This document shows positions 11,150-20,809 of a DNA stretch of 64,000 nucleotides, one piece after another. Position 1 is the first letter of the stretch. Every line of letters starts with the position of its first letter. The notes under the pieces were generated by a model. That model was given only the letters and a program-made list of their open reading frames with translations. It did no database searches and was not told the DNA's origin. The translations under genes and the position numbers were made by a program. Origin of the DNA: Isoetes taiwanensis (taxonomy: Eukaryota; Streptophyta; Lycopodiopsida; Isoetales; Isoetaceae); contig JAJEKV010000104.1 in NCBI GenBank assembly GCA_021234155.1, positions 124,001 through 188,000 of the forward strand. The letters run 5' to 3'.

Positions 11150-12330
11150 AAAAAACTTTCTATTTTTAGACTGAGGTGCTTACCCATGAGCATCTGGAAC
11201 ATTCCACCACATTCTATTTTGAACATTTGCAAAGTTTCAAAAACTTTCTATTTTAAACTGAAACTTTCTATTTTTTAGGTGAGGTGCTTGCCCATGAGCA
11301 TGGAACATTCCACAACATTCTATTTTTAAAACTTTCTATTTTTAAACTGACACTTCCTATTTTTAGACTGAGGTGCTTACCCTTGTGCATCTGGAACATT
11401 CAAGAACATTCTATTTTGAGCATTTGCAAAGTTTCAAAAAACTTTATATTTTTGGACTGAGGTGCTCACCCATGAGCATCTGTAACATTGCACCACATTC
11501 TATTTTGAGCATTTGCAAAGTTTAAAAAAAAACTTTCTATTTTTAGACTGAAACTTTCTATTTTTAGACTGAGATGCTTACCCATGAGCATCTGGAACAT
11601 TCCACCACATTCTATTTTGAGCATTTGCAAAATTTCAAAAAACTTTCTATTTTTAGACTGAAACTTTCTATTTTTAGACTGAGGTGCTTGCCCATGAGCA
11701 TCTGGAACATTCCACAACATTCTATTTTGAGCATTTGCAAAGTTTCAAAAAAACTTCTATTCTTAGATTGAAACTTTCTATTTCTAGACTAAGGTCCTTA
11801 CTCATGAGCATCTGGAACATTCTAGGATATTCTAGAAGATTCTAAGACATTTCAGGACATTTTAGAACATTCTAGAACATTCTAGAACATTCTAGAGCTA
11901 TTCAGAACATCCTAGAGCATCCTTAAATTGTTTGCAAAGTTTCACAAAACTTTCTATTTTTAGACATTGTAGAAGATTCCAGGACATTCCATGACATTCT
12001 AGAAGTTTCTAGAAGATTCCACACCAACCTAGAACATTCTAGAACATCCTGGAACATCCTTGAATTATTTGGAACATCCTTGCAAAGTTTCAAAAAACTT
12101 TCTATTTTTTATTTGAAACTTTCTATTTTTAGACTGAGGTGCTTGCCCATGAGCATCTGGAACATTCCACAACATTCTATTTTGAAAACTTTCTATTTTT
12201 AAACTGACACTTTCTATTTCTAGACTGAGGTGCTTGCCCTTGTGCATCTGGAACATTCCAGAACATTCTATTTTGAGCATTTGCAAAGTTTCAAAATTCT
12301 TTCTAGTTTTAGACATTCTAGAAGTTTCTA
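11150..12330. repeat. Minisatellite of about 80-120 bp units (TTTCTATTTTTAGACTGAGGTGCTT family)
   Basis: The phrase 'actttctatttttagactga', then 'ggtgcttgcccatgagcatc' and 'tggaacattccacaacattc', then 'tattttgagcatttgcaaag' recurs roughly eight to ten times, with unit loss and partial duplication. Antisense frames (11466-11720, 12065-12316) are repeat peptides such as KIESFSLKIES and are not genes. The block is interrupted at 11.82-12.06 kb and bounded at 12.3-12.4 kb by TTCTAGAACA-type DNA. Confidence 0.9.
11820..12060. repeat. TTCTAGAACA decamer block, heat-shock-element-like
   Basis: Repeats of TTCTAGAACA and variants. At 11864-11895 six contiguous pentamers follow the perfect alternating nGAAn/nTTCn pattern (aGAAc aTTCt aGAAc aTTCt aGAAc aTTCt), which equals the binding consensus of heat shock factor. 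Related stretches recur at 12010-12050 and 12320-12395. The pattern may simply be a satellite; no gene start lies next to it. Confidence 0.7.
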
Positions 12331-12454
12331 GAAGATTCTAGGACATTCTAGAAGGTTCTAGAGCCACCTAGAACATTCTAGAACATCCTAGAGCATCCTT
12401 GAATTATTTGATCCTCACCCTTAACTATGTGTGGACTTCCATTTTTTTCAAGAA

Positions 12455-12695
12455 ACCAATGCTTGGTCTAGTGGTAAGGGTGGGGGGTTTGGGGGGCAAT
12501 GTCCAGGGTTCAAGTCTGTGGTAAAGCAAAAAAATTTTGTCCACCAAACTTGGGAGCTTTTGAGAGGCCAAGGCCCACGGACGGCCGAGATCAAGCCACG
12601 TGGCGCCTCCTTTACCGTCGATGGGGTGTGGAATACTCACAGACTCACTCACTCACTCACAGACAGACGGACACTATTTCTTTATAATATATATA
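12455..12695 (+). mobile_element. tRNA-derived SINE
   Basis: The 5' end has an A box-like TGGTCTAGTGGTA (about 12463-12475) and, about 35 bases on, a B box-like GGGTTCAAGTC (about 12508-12518), i.e. an internal RNA polymerase III promoter in a tRNA-like head. The body (GAGCTTTTGAGAGGCCAAGG...) is not tRNA. It ends with ACTCACTCACTCACAGACAG, ACGGACACTATTTC and a TTTATAATATATATAGG tail, the kind of tail seen in RTE-mobilised SINEs. It is not a tRNA gene: the acceptor stem and anticodon arm do not pair. Confidence 0.65.
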
Positions 12696-12700
12696 GGAGG

Positions 12701-13664
12701 ATGGTAAACTTATGTTGGGATAAACTTCTGCGATTTTTGTTTCGTATTTGGGAATCAGTGGTTGGGACTATGATTTTGGTGTCGTATTGTATAGAAAAGG
12801 GTATATTTTGCGTTGTTTGAGCAGCTTAATGGCGTTTAGTGGTCATGTTGCTATTTTGATGTGTTTTCATGATTTCTTGCCTAGAAAAAGTATTCATGCT
12901 GTGCAGATTAAAGGGCATGCTGCTTTCTATTTTAGGCTCCTTATTTTGGGGAGAGAGGCGAGGCGGCGGGCAAGGAGGCTTTGCAAATCGGATTAGCGAG
13001 GGGCTTTGCGAGGCGGGGCTCTTGATGTTCTTTGTGGTGAAGGCTCGGCGTGAAGATCCGTGGTTCCTTTGTTTTGGTTTTACACAGGCTTCGTTTGCAT
13101 GGGCTTTTTTGTTTATTTCGTTTTCTTTGTCTATATTTCCGGCATTTCGGCAACAAGCGACATGCCAGGTTGTTCGTGGCAGAGCTTTCTGGTTTGTGGT
13201 TGTTCCTGGTTCCTGTGGAGCAGCTATTTACCTGAATCGGCTTCTTTGGCTTGTTATTTAAATGCGTTGTTTGGCTTCTTTGGCCGCTATCTATTTCGGT
13301 AGCAGAAAGCGTAGGCGGGCGTTTAAGGAAGCGGCGAGGCGGTAAAGTAGAAGCGAGAGGCGAGGGAAGGGGGACCGTAAGGGGCTTCTTCCAAAGCGTA
13401 GGTTTTCCAAAGCTCTGCTGGGCTGCATGGTCTGTGTATCCGGGGCGTTCTCTTCAGTCACCATGAGTTCCTTAATTTGGAAGCCATTTTTCATGGAGAC
13501 CTTAGGAAATGGCAAGCCATTTTTTCTCCAAAAAGATGCTGGCCGCTGATCTGGCATCGTACCCAGGATATGCTCCAGATCCACGGCTGGGATTCAACCT
13601 CACAAACCTAACCCATAATACTTGTAAAAAACTTTATTATCTGTATGGTAAACTTATGTTGGGA
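12701..13664. mobile_element. 924-bp insert bounded by perfect 20-bp direct repeats
   Basis: ATGGTAAACTTATGTTGGGA occurs exactly at 12701-12720 and 13645-13664. The DNA between (12721-13644) is richer in G and C than its surroundings and ends in CTTGTAAAAAACTTTATTATCTGT. A perfect 20-bp duplication around an insert is what target-primed retrotransposition leaves. Inside, plus-strand frames (12748-12996, 12869-13261) encode no known motif. Near its right end, on the minus strand, GGTTGAATCCC at about 13590 resembles a B box. The origin is inference. Confidence 0.5.
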
Positions 13665-13826
13665 GTGTTGCATACCGATGGTTTTAAGTATGCCCGATGG
13701 GTTGGCCTCCCGTGGAAACCTTCCAAATTTTCATTTATTTATGTTGGGAGTGTTGCATACCGATGGTTTTAAGTACGCCCGATTTGGGTTGGCCTCCCGT
13801 GGAAACCTTCCAAATTTTCATGGAAA
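13657..13826. repeat. 85-bp tandem repeat, two copies
   Basis: TGTTGGGAGTGTTGCATACC begins at 13657 and again at 13742; the two units, including the CCCGTGGAAACCTTCCAAAT end, are nearly identical. It overlaps the right-hand 20-bp direct repeat and leads into the GGAAACCCTTCC array. Confidence 0.85.
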
Positions 13827-14675
13827 CCCTTCCAAATTTTCATAGAAACCCTTCCTATTTTCCACGGAAACCTTTCGGCTTTCATTAAAACCAGAAGGGT
13901 TTCCATGGAAACCCTTCCGAATTTCCATGTTTAGAAAATAGGAAGGGTTTCCATGGAAAATAGGAAGGGTTTCCTATTTTGAAAACCGGAAGGGTTTCCG
14001 TGGAAAATAGGAAGGGTTTCCACTTTTTTTTTTTTAATATTTTTATAATATTGATTGACACGTGATGACATTTATGGACCACTATTCCCAAGACGGACAC
14101 CGCCCATTAATGGTGCACGCTCATAAATATGCACGCCACCCGAGAATTCAAAATTTAATTCAAATGGAAACCCTTCCTATTTTCCAATGCCATGGGAAAA
14201 TAGGAAGGGTTTCCACAAAAGGGGGAAAATAGGGTTTCCACGTCCGATCAAAAAATTTCTAAGGGCATATGCTCTTCTTGCGCTTGAACTATAACCCTGT
14301 CTACAAAGCTTGAACTATAACCCTGTCTTTCTATAAAACGCTGCCTTCATCGACAACCCTGTCTTTCTATAAAACGCTGCCTTGATCGCGATCGACTGTA
14401 GGCCTTCCTCAATCTGACTCAATCCCCATTTGCAAAGAAAACTGCCGGAGGAAGAGTAAGAACAAAAAAAAAATTCCTTTTCTGCAAAAAGCTCTTAATC
14501 TGAGCCGTAGAAATTTAATTCTAAGCATTAATTACCATTAATTATCGGTGGATGTCTTGGAAACCTAAAAATATAATATTTATGTGGAAACCCTTACGGG
14601 CTTCAATAGGAAACCCTTCCGGATTACAGGGAAATTTGGAAGGGTTTCCACATTGAAATTTGGAAGGGTTTCAGT
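13795..14675. repeat. Inverted array of GGAAACCCTTCC / GGAAGGGTTTCC (foldback-like)
   Basis: The dodecamer GGAAACCCTTCC and its complement occur more than a dozen times in three clusters (13795-14020, 14165-14240, 14583-14670). In the first cluster the left side reads mostly GGAAACCCTTCC and the right side GGAAGGGTTTCC, so the two halves can pair into a long imperfect hairpin; the last cluster is again mainly in the second orientation. Between clusters the DNA is unique and AT-rich. Antisense frame 13885-14100 is repeat peptide. It looks like a foldback element or hairpin-forming satellite. Confidence 0.7.
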
Positions 14676-14689
14676 TTTTTTTTTTAATA

Positions 14690-15830
14690 ACCCCAATCGG
14701 GGGGAGATAGTGTGATCGGTTGCATACTCTTTGTAGCCTTCAACCATTTTAAATACATGCTAAAACATACCACAAGTTTGGCTTTCTTCAAACCACAGAT
14801 TCCTATTGGAGGAGTGTGTCTAGGCACATTGCTTCAATTGAATTGAATTGATTTTTTAGTGCAGGGAGCCCAAAGGGAGTATGGTGGATAGATGCTCTTG
14901 CTTGTGTGTGCAATGAGAAGCTTTGTGCTAGTGAGAACATCTGGTAGTAATACGAAGTACTAAAAACATATGGTGTGTTCCTTGCTCATTTTTAGGTTTG
15001 GCCATGTTTGCTTAAGATTTGGCAACTGAATATAGCATCATCAAGGGAATTTTTTAGTATACTGTAATCGCGTTGTCATGAGAATGCGATTGCTTGAAGT
15101 GACTAGACACAATCCAGACCGCTACCTCCAAACCCTAATTTTAGAATACCAAACATATAAGAATACCAAAATACACCATGGTGCACCCTAGATTAATATA
15201 CAAATGAAGTATGAATATATCATTGTCCAAAAGATAGGTCAAAAAATCACAATAGCCACGTGAAATATGAATACAGTAAATATGAAACAAATGTACACAA
15301 AATAGATATCCCAAGAATTGAACCTGGGCTACACCATGGAGAAAAAGGGAGAGAACTTACCTTTAGGTCCTATGTTTTTGTTGGAGTAGAGATATGGCAA
15401 TGGTCGAGTCTACACAATAGTGCGTCTATAATAAAAAAATCCACAAAAATACTTCTATAGAAAAACACCCAAAAAAACATCATCGCCAACAAAAAAATTA
15501 GCATTGATTCCATAACCAAACTTTGGCCTTGACATTGGCAATTGTTTACTCAGATCACGCTCATATTAGAAGCAATCTAACAAGCAACAAGAACATAATA
15601 AATGCTTGATCGAAATTACTGGGATAATACATCAATTTTAGATGGCGTACAATGTCCCGTCGTATATGGAGCAGCGCCTCTGATTTGATTCCTTATTCCC
15701 CACATAATGCAAATGTTTCCCTTGTCTCCCCTGTCTTCAAGCAGCCCCTTCATCCTCTGCTTCTATCTTTGCAATCCGTGGACCCCCTCTACTCAAATCT
15801 GGCATAATAAAGCAGATTTGCCTCACTATA
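14690..15830. other. Intergenic or intronic; nothing recognised
   Basis: AT-rich DNA without supported coding frames. The frame at 15260-15460 shows no motif. Confidence 0.4.
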
Positions 15831-15959
15831 AGTGATTCAGCCTGTGCATCGGGCAAGTTTGTGCTATATATTCTAAGCAAGGTGCACCTTGGACTACCTG
15901 GGTCCATGTTGAAGAATTTTCATGTCTAGAAAAGTTGCACTATGTTCCTAAAATAGCAT

Positions 15960-16020
15960 CGATCCGAGCCCTCGGATCGTTATTCTGGGATGGGACGAGC
16001 AGCTATATATGTGCTCGTCC
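15960..16020. repeat. Two adjacent perfect hairpins
   Basis: CGATCCGAG (15960-15968) pairs with CTCGGATCG (15971-15979) across two bases. GGACGAGCA (15993-16001) pairs with TGCTCGTCC (16012-16020) across a ten-base AT loop. Both stems are nine bases with no mismatch, 13 bases apart. They precede the shared motif CTTCTCACAGCAGCATCTCT (16043), also found at 27552. Confidence 0.7.
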
Positions 16021-16142
16021 TTCTTGTGGCTCGTTATCGGCGTCTTCTCACAGCAGCATCTCTTTCTTGTCCATTGCTTCCCACCGCCCTTATATGTTAT
16101 TTTGAGTTCGTCTATTGTTTATATGTTTTTGTTCAGTTTTGA

Positions 16143-16250
16143 CCACCCGTTGGGTGATACTTAAATTATTTTCCACCCCAAGGGTGATGCTATCTATATT
16201 CTTCCCACCCGTTGGGTGATGCTCGATGATCTCCACCTGTTGGGGATGCT
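16143..16250. repeat. CACCC-n-GGGTG hairpin repeat cluster (copy 1)
   Basis: Short units of the form CCACCCGTTGGGTGATGCT, each a small inverted repeat (CACCC paired with GGGTG), recur three or four times separated by AT-rich spacers. The same family forms a longer cluster at 26845-27180. Confidence 0.75.
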
Positions 16251-16470
16251 ATTTTTGGGTTGCCCCTAAGGGGGCAAGCCCTTGTTGAGGTGGGTTTGTG
16301 GCATATTCTAGGTATGTGCCAATATATACCCAGAATATGCCAATGACTGCTCCAAACCCATCATAGGCTGTAAAATGTCGGTTGCCGCTGTTGCTGGAGA
16401 GGGACTGTGGAAACCGGGAAACCGGTGCTCGCTCCTTGCTCGAGGCTACAACATTGATGGATGTCGCTCC
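16251..16470. repeat. Dispersed repeat family A, copy 1 (GGTTGCCCCTAAGGGGGCAA hairpin head)
   Basis: Begins with a palindromic GGTTGCCCCTAAGGGGGCAA followed by GCCCTTGTTGAGGTGGGTTT and GGCATATTC/TATGCC repeats, and continues to AAACCGGGAAACCGG. The order of motifs matches the copy at 30931-31115 over about 170 bases and the first 100 bases of the copy at 35772. Confidence 0.8.
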
Positions 16471-17248
16471 AATGTTGGTTCGATTCTTGCATTTCCGGCC
16501 CTTATAATTGAAGCTTCTGCAGTTAATGCAAGATTTGGAGCTTCCCAACTTCGGCACTTCCCTTATTTTTATTTATCTTCGGGACTGTATTTGGCCTTTT
16601 CTTCTCTAAATCCTTTGTTTCATTCATACCGAATTCGTCAGTTTATGAGCTTTTTGACGGAATCTCCAGTTTTTCCCTTAGCCCAAATGCTTTGCGGTAA
16701 GAATGTTGCATCCTTTGAAGCACCATTGTAACCGCCGTTGTTGTATGTTTTGTCGATTTCTCAGCAATGCTACACTCCGGCGGATTGATGTGTATAGCCG
16801 TTGAGAAGGGGTTTTCTTGGATTCCTGTTCAAGGCAAGAAAATTTTCATTCCTGTATGGACACTGACAAGGACATCCCTGTCTTTGAAATATTCTCTGTA
16901 TTGGAGAAGCTTATATGGATTTCAGGTTTTATGCTCGTTGGCGCAAGACATGGTGTTTCAGTAGGAGAAGCGGAACAAAAGTATAAAACCGAGGTCAGAC
17001 AAATGCAGATATAAAAGAAGAAATTGCATTCAAGATTTTCCAGCCCATGTCAGCTTGATAAAATAGTATTTTAGTACAAAGTGTCATTTGGTCATTTGTT
17101 AAGCAGCTGCTCAATAAAGGAATCTCACTTGTAGCTATATTGTTGCTCTGTTTTGGCTGAGGCATTAGTTAAAAAAAAAAAACATATGCCTAGTGTATAA
17201 TTATAGTTGTCTTGCTTACTGTAACATGATCATTTACTTTGGTCTCTT
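16471..17248. other. No recognised gene
   Basis: Short plus-strand frames (16375-16731, 16767-16964, 16817-17014) lack motifs. Looks like intron or intergenic DNA before the helicase-like fragment. Confidence 0.35.
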
Positions 17249-17595
17249 ATTGAATTCTGCAGAATTTCAATTAAAGTTATATCCAGAACATGCTAAAGAT
17301 GAATGAGTTATGGCATATTTATCTCTAACATTTACGGAGGTAAAAGCTTCACATTGATGCTATCCTTAAGCCACATAGTTGCATGCAGGTCCTGTTGGCT
17401 GCAATTAAAAGGGCTCAGACAAATTTTCACAGAAAGATGTCTCATTTATGCAGGTAAAAGCTTCACAGTGATGCTATTAATATTTATGCAGGTTAGAGGT
17501 ATGCTAGGATTGAATTCTGCAGAATTTCAATTAAAGTTATATCCAGAGCATGCTAAAGATGAATGAATTGATGGCATATTTATCTCTAATATTTG
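17249..17595 (+). repeat. Local direct duplication (about 80-bp unit, two copies 260 bp apart)
   Basis: ATTGAATTCTGCAGAATTTC with the following AATTAAAGTTATATCCAGA and GCATATTTATCTCTAA occurs at 17249-17330 and again at 17510-17595 with few differences. A second short element, GGTAAAAGCTTCACA, is duplicated at 17338 and 17453. The copies flank a 17453-17505 stretch, giving a small nested duplication. Confidence 0.8.
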
Positions 17596-17781
17596 CATTT
17601 CTGCATCCTCTTTTCTCATAACCTCTGCATACCTTGTGTTCATTAAGAATGTACCTCTGATTGTATAGCATTCATTGCTGACTATCGATTTCAAATTATT
17701 ACTATACAGCCAATTATGTCCCTTGCTTTTGATAAGCACACATTTTTCTTTCTAAAGATAGTCCATCTTTTGTGCCACTAG

Positions 17782-18353
17782 AATCTACCAGAGAGGCCGA
17801 AGCCAATCAAGGAAGACATAGTCGTGGAGTACATTCTAGAGTGCGTAAGAGCTGGAGATGAAATGAACTGGGCACGCTTTCGAGATAGGTTTTATTGGTG
17901 CTACTGCAGAAGCCATTGAGACAGTAATTTTAAAGGTTGGATCTAAGGAAAGGTTAAAACCAATTAAAAACGAAGTTCCTGCATCTGCAAGCACTTCTAC
18001 TATTCCTTTAAGGTATCACTTGTCCTGGAAATTTGAAAAGCAGACCTTAATCCCAACCCAATTGCAGCTTACAAGTCATAAAGTACAAATTATGTTTCTA
18101 TATCCTATTTGTAATCATATGCTGAAGCAACTTCCTGAAATCAATAGCTCTTTTTGTTTCTTTGTTAAGGGAGACAAATAAAAGAAAGGCTCATTCCTTT
18201 CATGACAAGGAAAAGACAAAATCCTTGTCTGCCTTTCAAGTAAAAGATGACGTAAAAAATGTGGAACTGCAAAGTTCTATACCCAAAGAATACAGCCGAA
18301 TACTTGTTTGTGAGGAAATCTTTCTGGACTTATTTAGCCGATTAGCAGCATGA
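17782..18353 (+). pseudogene. C-terminal fragment of a RecQ-like helicase (HTH region), frameshifted
   Basis: After a possible splice acceptor (AG at 17780-17781) the plus strand encodes NLPERPKPIKEDIVVEYILE, then CVRAGDEMNWARFRDR. A frameshift near 17888 leads to GFIGATAEAIETVILKVGSK and ERLKPIKNEVP, ending at a donor (AG|GTATCA, 18012). An in-phase exon follows from 18170 to a stop at 18353. The pattern (EDIV..YIL....AGDEM.W.RF..EIG.......I..VI.KVGSKE.LKPIKNE.P) resembles the C-terminal helix-turn-helix of plant RecQ-type helicases such as RecQ-SIM; this is from memory. Two missing bases at 'DEIG' break the frame. No helicase core motif (DEAH, Walker A) was found upstream, so it is a fragment. 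Confidence 0.45.
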
Positions 18354-19390
18354 TACCTCAGAGTTATTTTCTTTTGGCCTTTCTCTAAGGTGACTACATT
18401 CGCCTTTCAGTCTTGTGTTGTTATGGGAGCAATCTCTAGGTTTGAACCTGTTAATCATGTTTGGTGCATTCTGAGGTGAGGATGCGTTTTCAAGTTCTCT
18501 AATGAAGGTTGCAACATATTTCAAACAACAGTTTCACGCAAATACCTTAGAAATAGTTGTCTGTTTTCTGCTTAGGTCTCTTCTTTCATAGAGTAATGTT
18601 CAGTTTTTGTACTATACTGGCAGCACTATATTACTCTTTTACTGCAGATAAGCTATATGAACATAAGAACTTATTTGTTACCTCAAGATCTTATGGTGCC
18701 TATTCCAAGCATGAGCATTCAAGAAGGAACTCCTGTTTCTTAAGAACAAATACTGAAGGCTGATGACTAGAACATCCCTTTCGATACTATAATAAACGAC
18801 AACATTGGGGAGGGATCAACTGATGTAATGAACCCTCCATGGATGATTGAGCAAGATAGAGCCACTGCAAAGTTTTCTGTGCAAAATCTATAGTTTATAG
18901 TGGCTTTTCTATAGTTTATAGTGGCTTTCCCTTTTAGTTTGTAACGTTGGAAAGGCCAACAAACTATATCTGGCATAGCCAGTTGAGAAAACAAATGGAG
19001 ATCTTTACTCTTAGGACTAGACTGGAGAAGACATCCCAGATTCTTACTGATAGTGCATGCATGACAGATTGCCAGTGCCATTTATTAAGCATAGTTTGGT
19101 GAATGAGATGGCATTCAAAGGGGAATCACGAGTATTAATGCTCATTCTTAAATGAGAGCAACCAGTGCTTTATGTTGTGATAAATTATCAAACTGTTAGG
19201 TCCCAATACAAATGGAAGTCAATTCTTTTTGTGTACAGTAAAGATAAATCCTTTGCCAAGAATTAGTCTTTGTTGGATCTAACTTCATATATAGTAAGAG
19301 ATACGTTGCTCCTTTGAAAATTAGATTGCCAAAATCTAGAGTACTCTTATAAATATTGAGAAATAGATCAATAGTTGGGATATAATTTCT
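18354..19390. other. No recognised gene
   Basis: AT-rich, intron-like. The minus frame 18767-19081 and plus frame 18557-18763 lack motifs. A short direct repeat (TATAGTTTATAGTGGCTTT, two copies) is at 18885-18925. Confidence 0.35.
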
Positions 19391-19391
19391 A

Positions 19392-19532
19392 AAATGGCTG
19401 GACAATAAGCATGTCGTATTTGGTCATGTCATTGATGGCATGGAAGTGATGAAGAACATTGAGGATTTGCAAACTGATTACTATGATCGCCCTACAAGTT
19501 CATGTACAATTGTTGATTGTGGTGAACTTTGA
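19392..19532 (+). pseudogene. Cyclophilin (peptidyl-prolyl isomerase) C-terminal fragment
   Basis: The frame reads KWLDNKHVVFGHVIDGMEVM, then KNIEDLQTDYYDRPTSSCTI and VDCGEL followed by TGA (19530-19532). WLD.KHVVFG.V..GM.V...IE and the ending I..CGEL are hallmarks of cyclophilin C termini, the region of the Trp and His that line the active site. A stop (19383-19385) lies just upstream in frame, there is no AG acceptor at the break, and the expected GPNTNGSQFFI exon is absent, so this is a lone piece. The copia element begins 80 bases downstream. Confidence 0.75.
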
Positions 19533-19606
19533 AGCTCTTGTTCTTATTGACAGTTGAGAACTATGTATTAATCGCAGCGAGGTACATTTTGAAAGTTATT
19601 GAATAT

Positions 19607-19611
19607 GTTCA
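19607..19611. other. Target-site duplication GTTCA, left copy
   Basis: GTTCA just before the left LTR matches 25361-25365 just after the right LTR, as left by a copia integrase. Confidence 0.95.
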
Positions 19612-20178
19612 TGTTGTTAGATCAAGAAATTAAGAAACAATTACTAGCAATGAGATAACTTGATCTAGTATATTAAGCTCCAAACTTGATTCAATAGCTT
19701 AAGTATCAATTTCTCTAGTGATAGTAAACCTTAAGACCATTGAATACAAATAACGAACTTTACTGTAGCTTTGGAAATGAACTAATCACTGTAGCACCAT
19801 CGACCATACTCCTTTATCATTATCTGCTAGATCCGACTCACCAAGAGTTAGATCTTAGCTCTGATTATATAGCTCTAAGGGATCCGGCGGTTAAGCAACC
19901 GAGATCCACCATTCCGATGCTTCTGCCACCACCGAGCTATAGGAAACCATTTGTTTCAATCCCATAAGAAGATATATTTAGCAACGGCTTCCCCTTAAGG
20001 TATAATGTCATGATAATTAACCATAACCCATGAACCATAGGTTAGACTAATTATATCTGCATATACGATTCATGAATAGAATATGTGCTTCTCATATTTT
20101 AGGTATAGCAACCTAGCTTAGAATGAATCTTAGAGATCACAATGATCTCAGAGAATATTTTCTGATCATCATACAACA
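19612..20178 (-). repeat. 3' LTR of copia element
   Basis: 567 bp, TGTTG...CAACA, nearly identical to 24794-25360. Differences seen by eye include A/C near 19768, A/G near 19845, two changes near 19910-19918, A/G near 19984 and T/C near 20062 (about 1%). The LTR supplies the polyadenylation signal for the minus-strand transcript. Confidence 0.97.
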
Positions 20179-20190
20179 TTCCCCCATCAG
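20179..20190 (-). other. Polypurine tract
   Basis: On the minus strand CTGATGGGGGAA ends exactly at the 3' LTR boundary, the usual primer for second-strand synthesis. Confidence 0.8.
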
Positions 20191-20248
20191 ATAATATTCT
20201 CTGAAACTGATTAACTGAGTAACACATAGAGCATTTGCTGAATTTCTG

Positions 20249-20785
20249 TCAGAAATGATTGAGCTCTGCAACACCAAGTAATTCTTTAAATTTTCTGAAC
20301 TTGGCAAATGTGAGAGCTTTTGTGAGAATATCTGCAGCTTGATCTTGAGTGCCTATGAATTCTACTGAAACCTGTTTCTTAGCAACCATTTCCCTGATAA
20401 AATGCATATGTAATTCAATGTGCTTGGTCCTTTGATGTAAGACAGGATTTTTAGTAATGGCAATACAATTTTGGCTGTCACATAATAAAATGGTAGCATT
20501 TTCTTGCATTATGCCTAACTCATTTAGCAATCTTCTGGCCCAGACAACCTCTTTGGCAGCAAATGTAGTGGCTACATATTCAGCTTCAGCTGAAGACATG
20601 GCAGTACTAGATTGCTTTTTAGACTTCCACATTATAGCTGCTCCACCAAGCATTAAAGAGAACCCTGATGTTGACTTCCTGCTATCCAAATCAGAGCCCC
20701 AATCAGCATCACAATATCCTTTGAGTATTAGATCATTGTTTGTATAGCTTATTCCTTGATCTTGAGTTCCTTTAAGAAATCTCAA
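20249..20785 (-). pseudogene. Copia RNase H domain
   Basis: An open minus-strand frame with DADWGSDLDSRKSTSGF, SSAEAEYVA, LLCDSQNCIAI and HQRTKHIELHMHFIRE, the catalytic Asp/Glu/Asp blocks of copia RNase H, and the terminal DQAADILTKAL typical of Ty1/copia. It is separated from the RT frame by an in-frame TAA near 20808. Confidence 0.95.
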
Positions 20786-20809
20786 GATCCTTTTTGCTGC
20801 TACCCAATA

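Noticed and set aside
11150-12330. Regular repeats considered as a CRISPR array
   Set aside because: Units are contiguous and vary in length with no unique spacers; the context is a eukaryotic nuclear genome.
12455-12530. Possible tRNA gene
   Set aside because: A and B box-like motifs are present but stems do not pair and the sequence continues into a SINE body.
13795-14675. GGAAGGGTTTCC considered as interstitial telomere repeat
   Set aside because: Contains GGGTTT but lacks tandem TTTAGGG units; spacing and inversions do not fit telomeric DNA.
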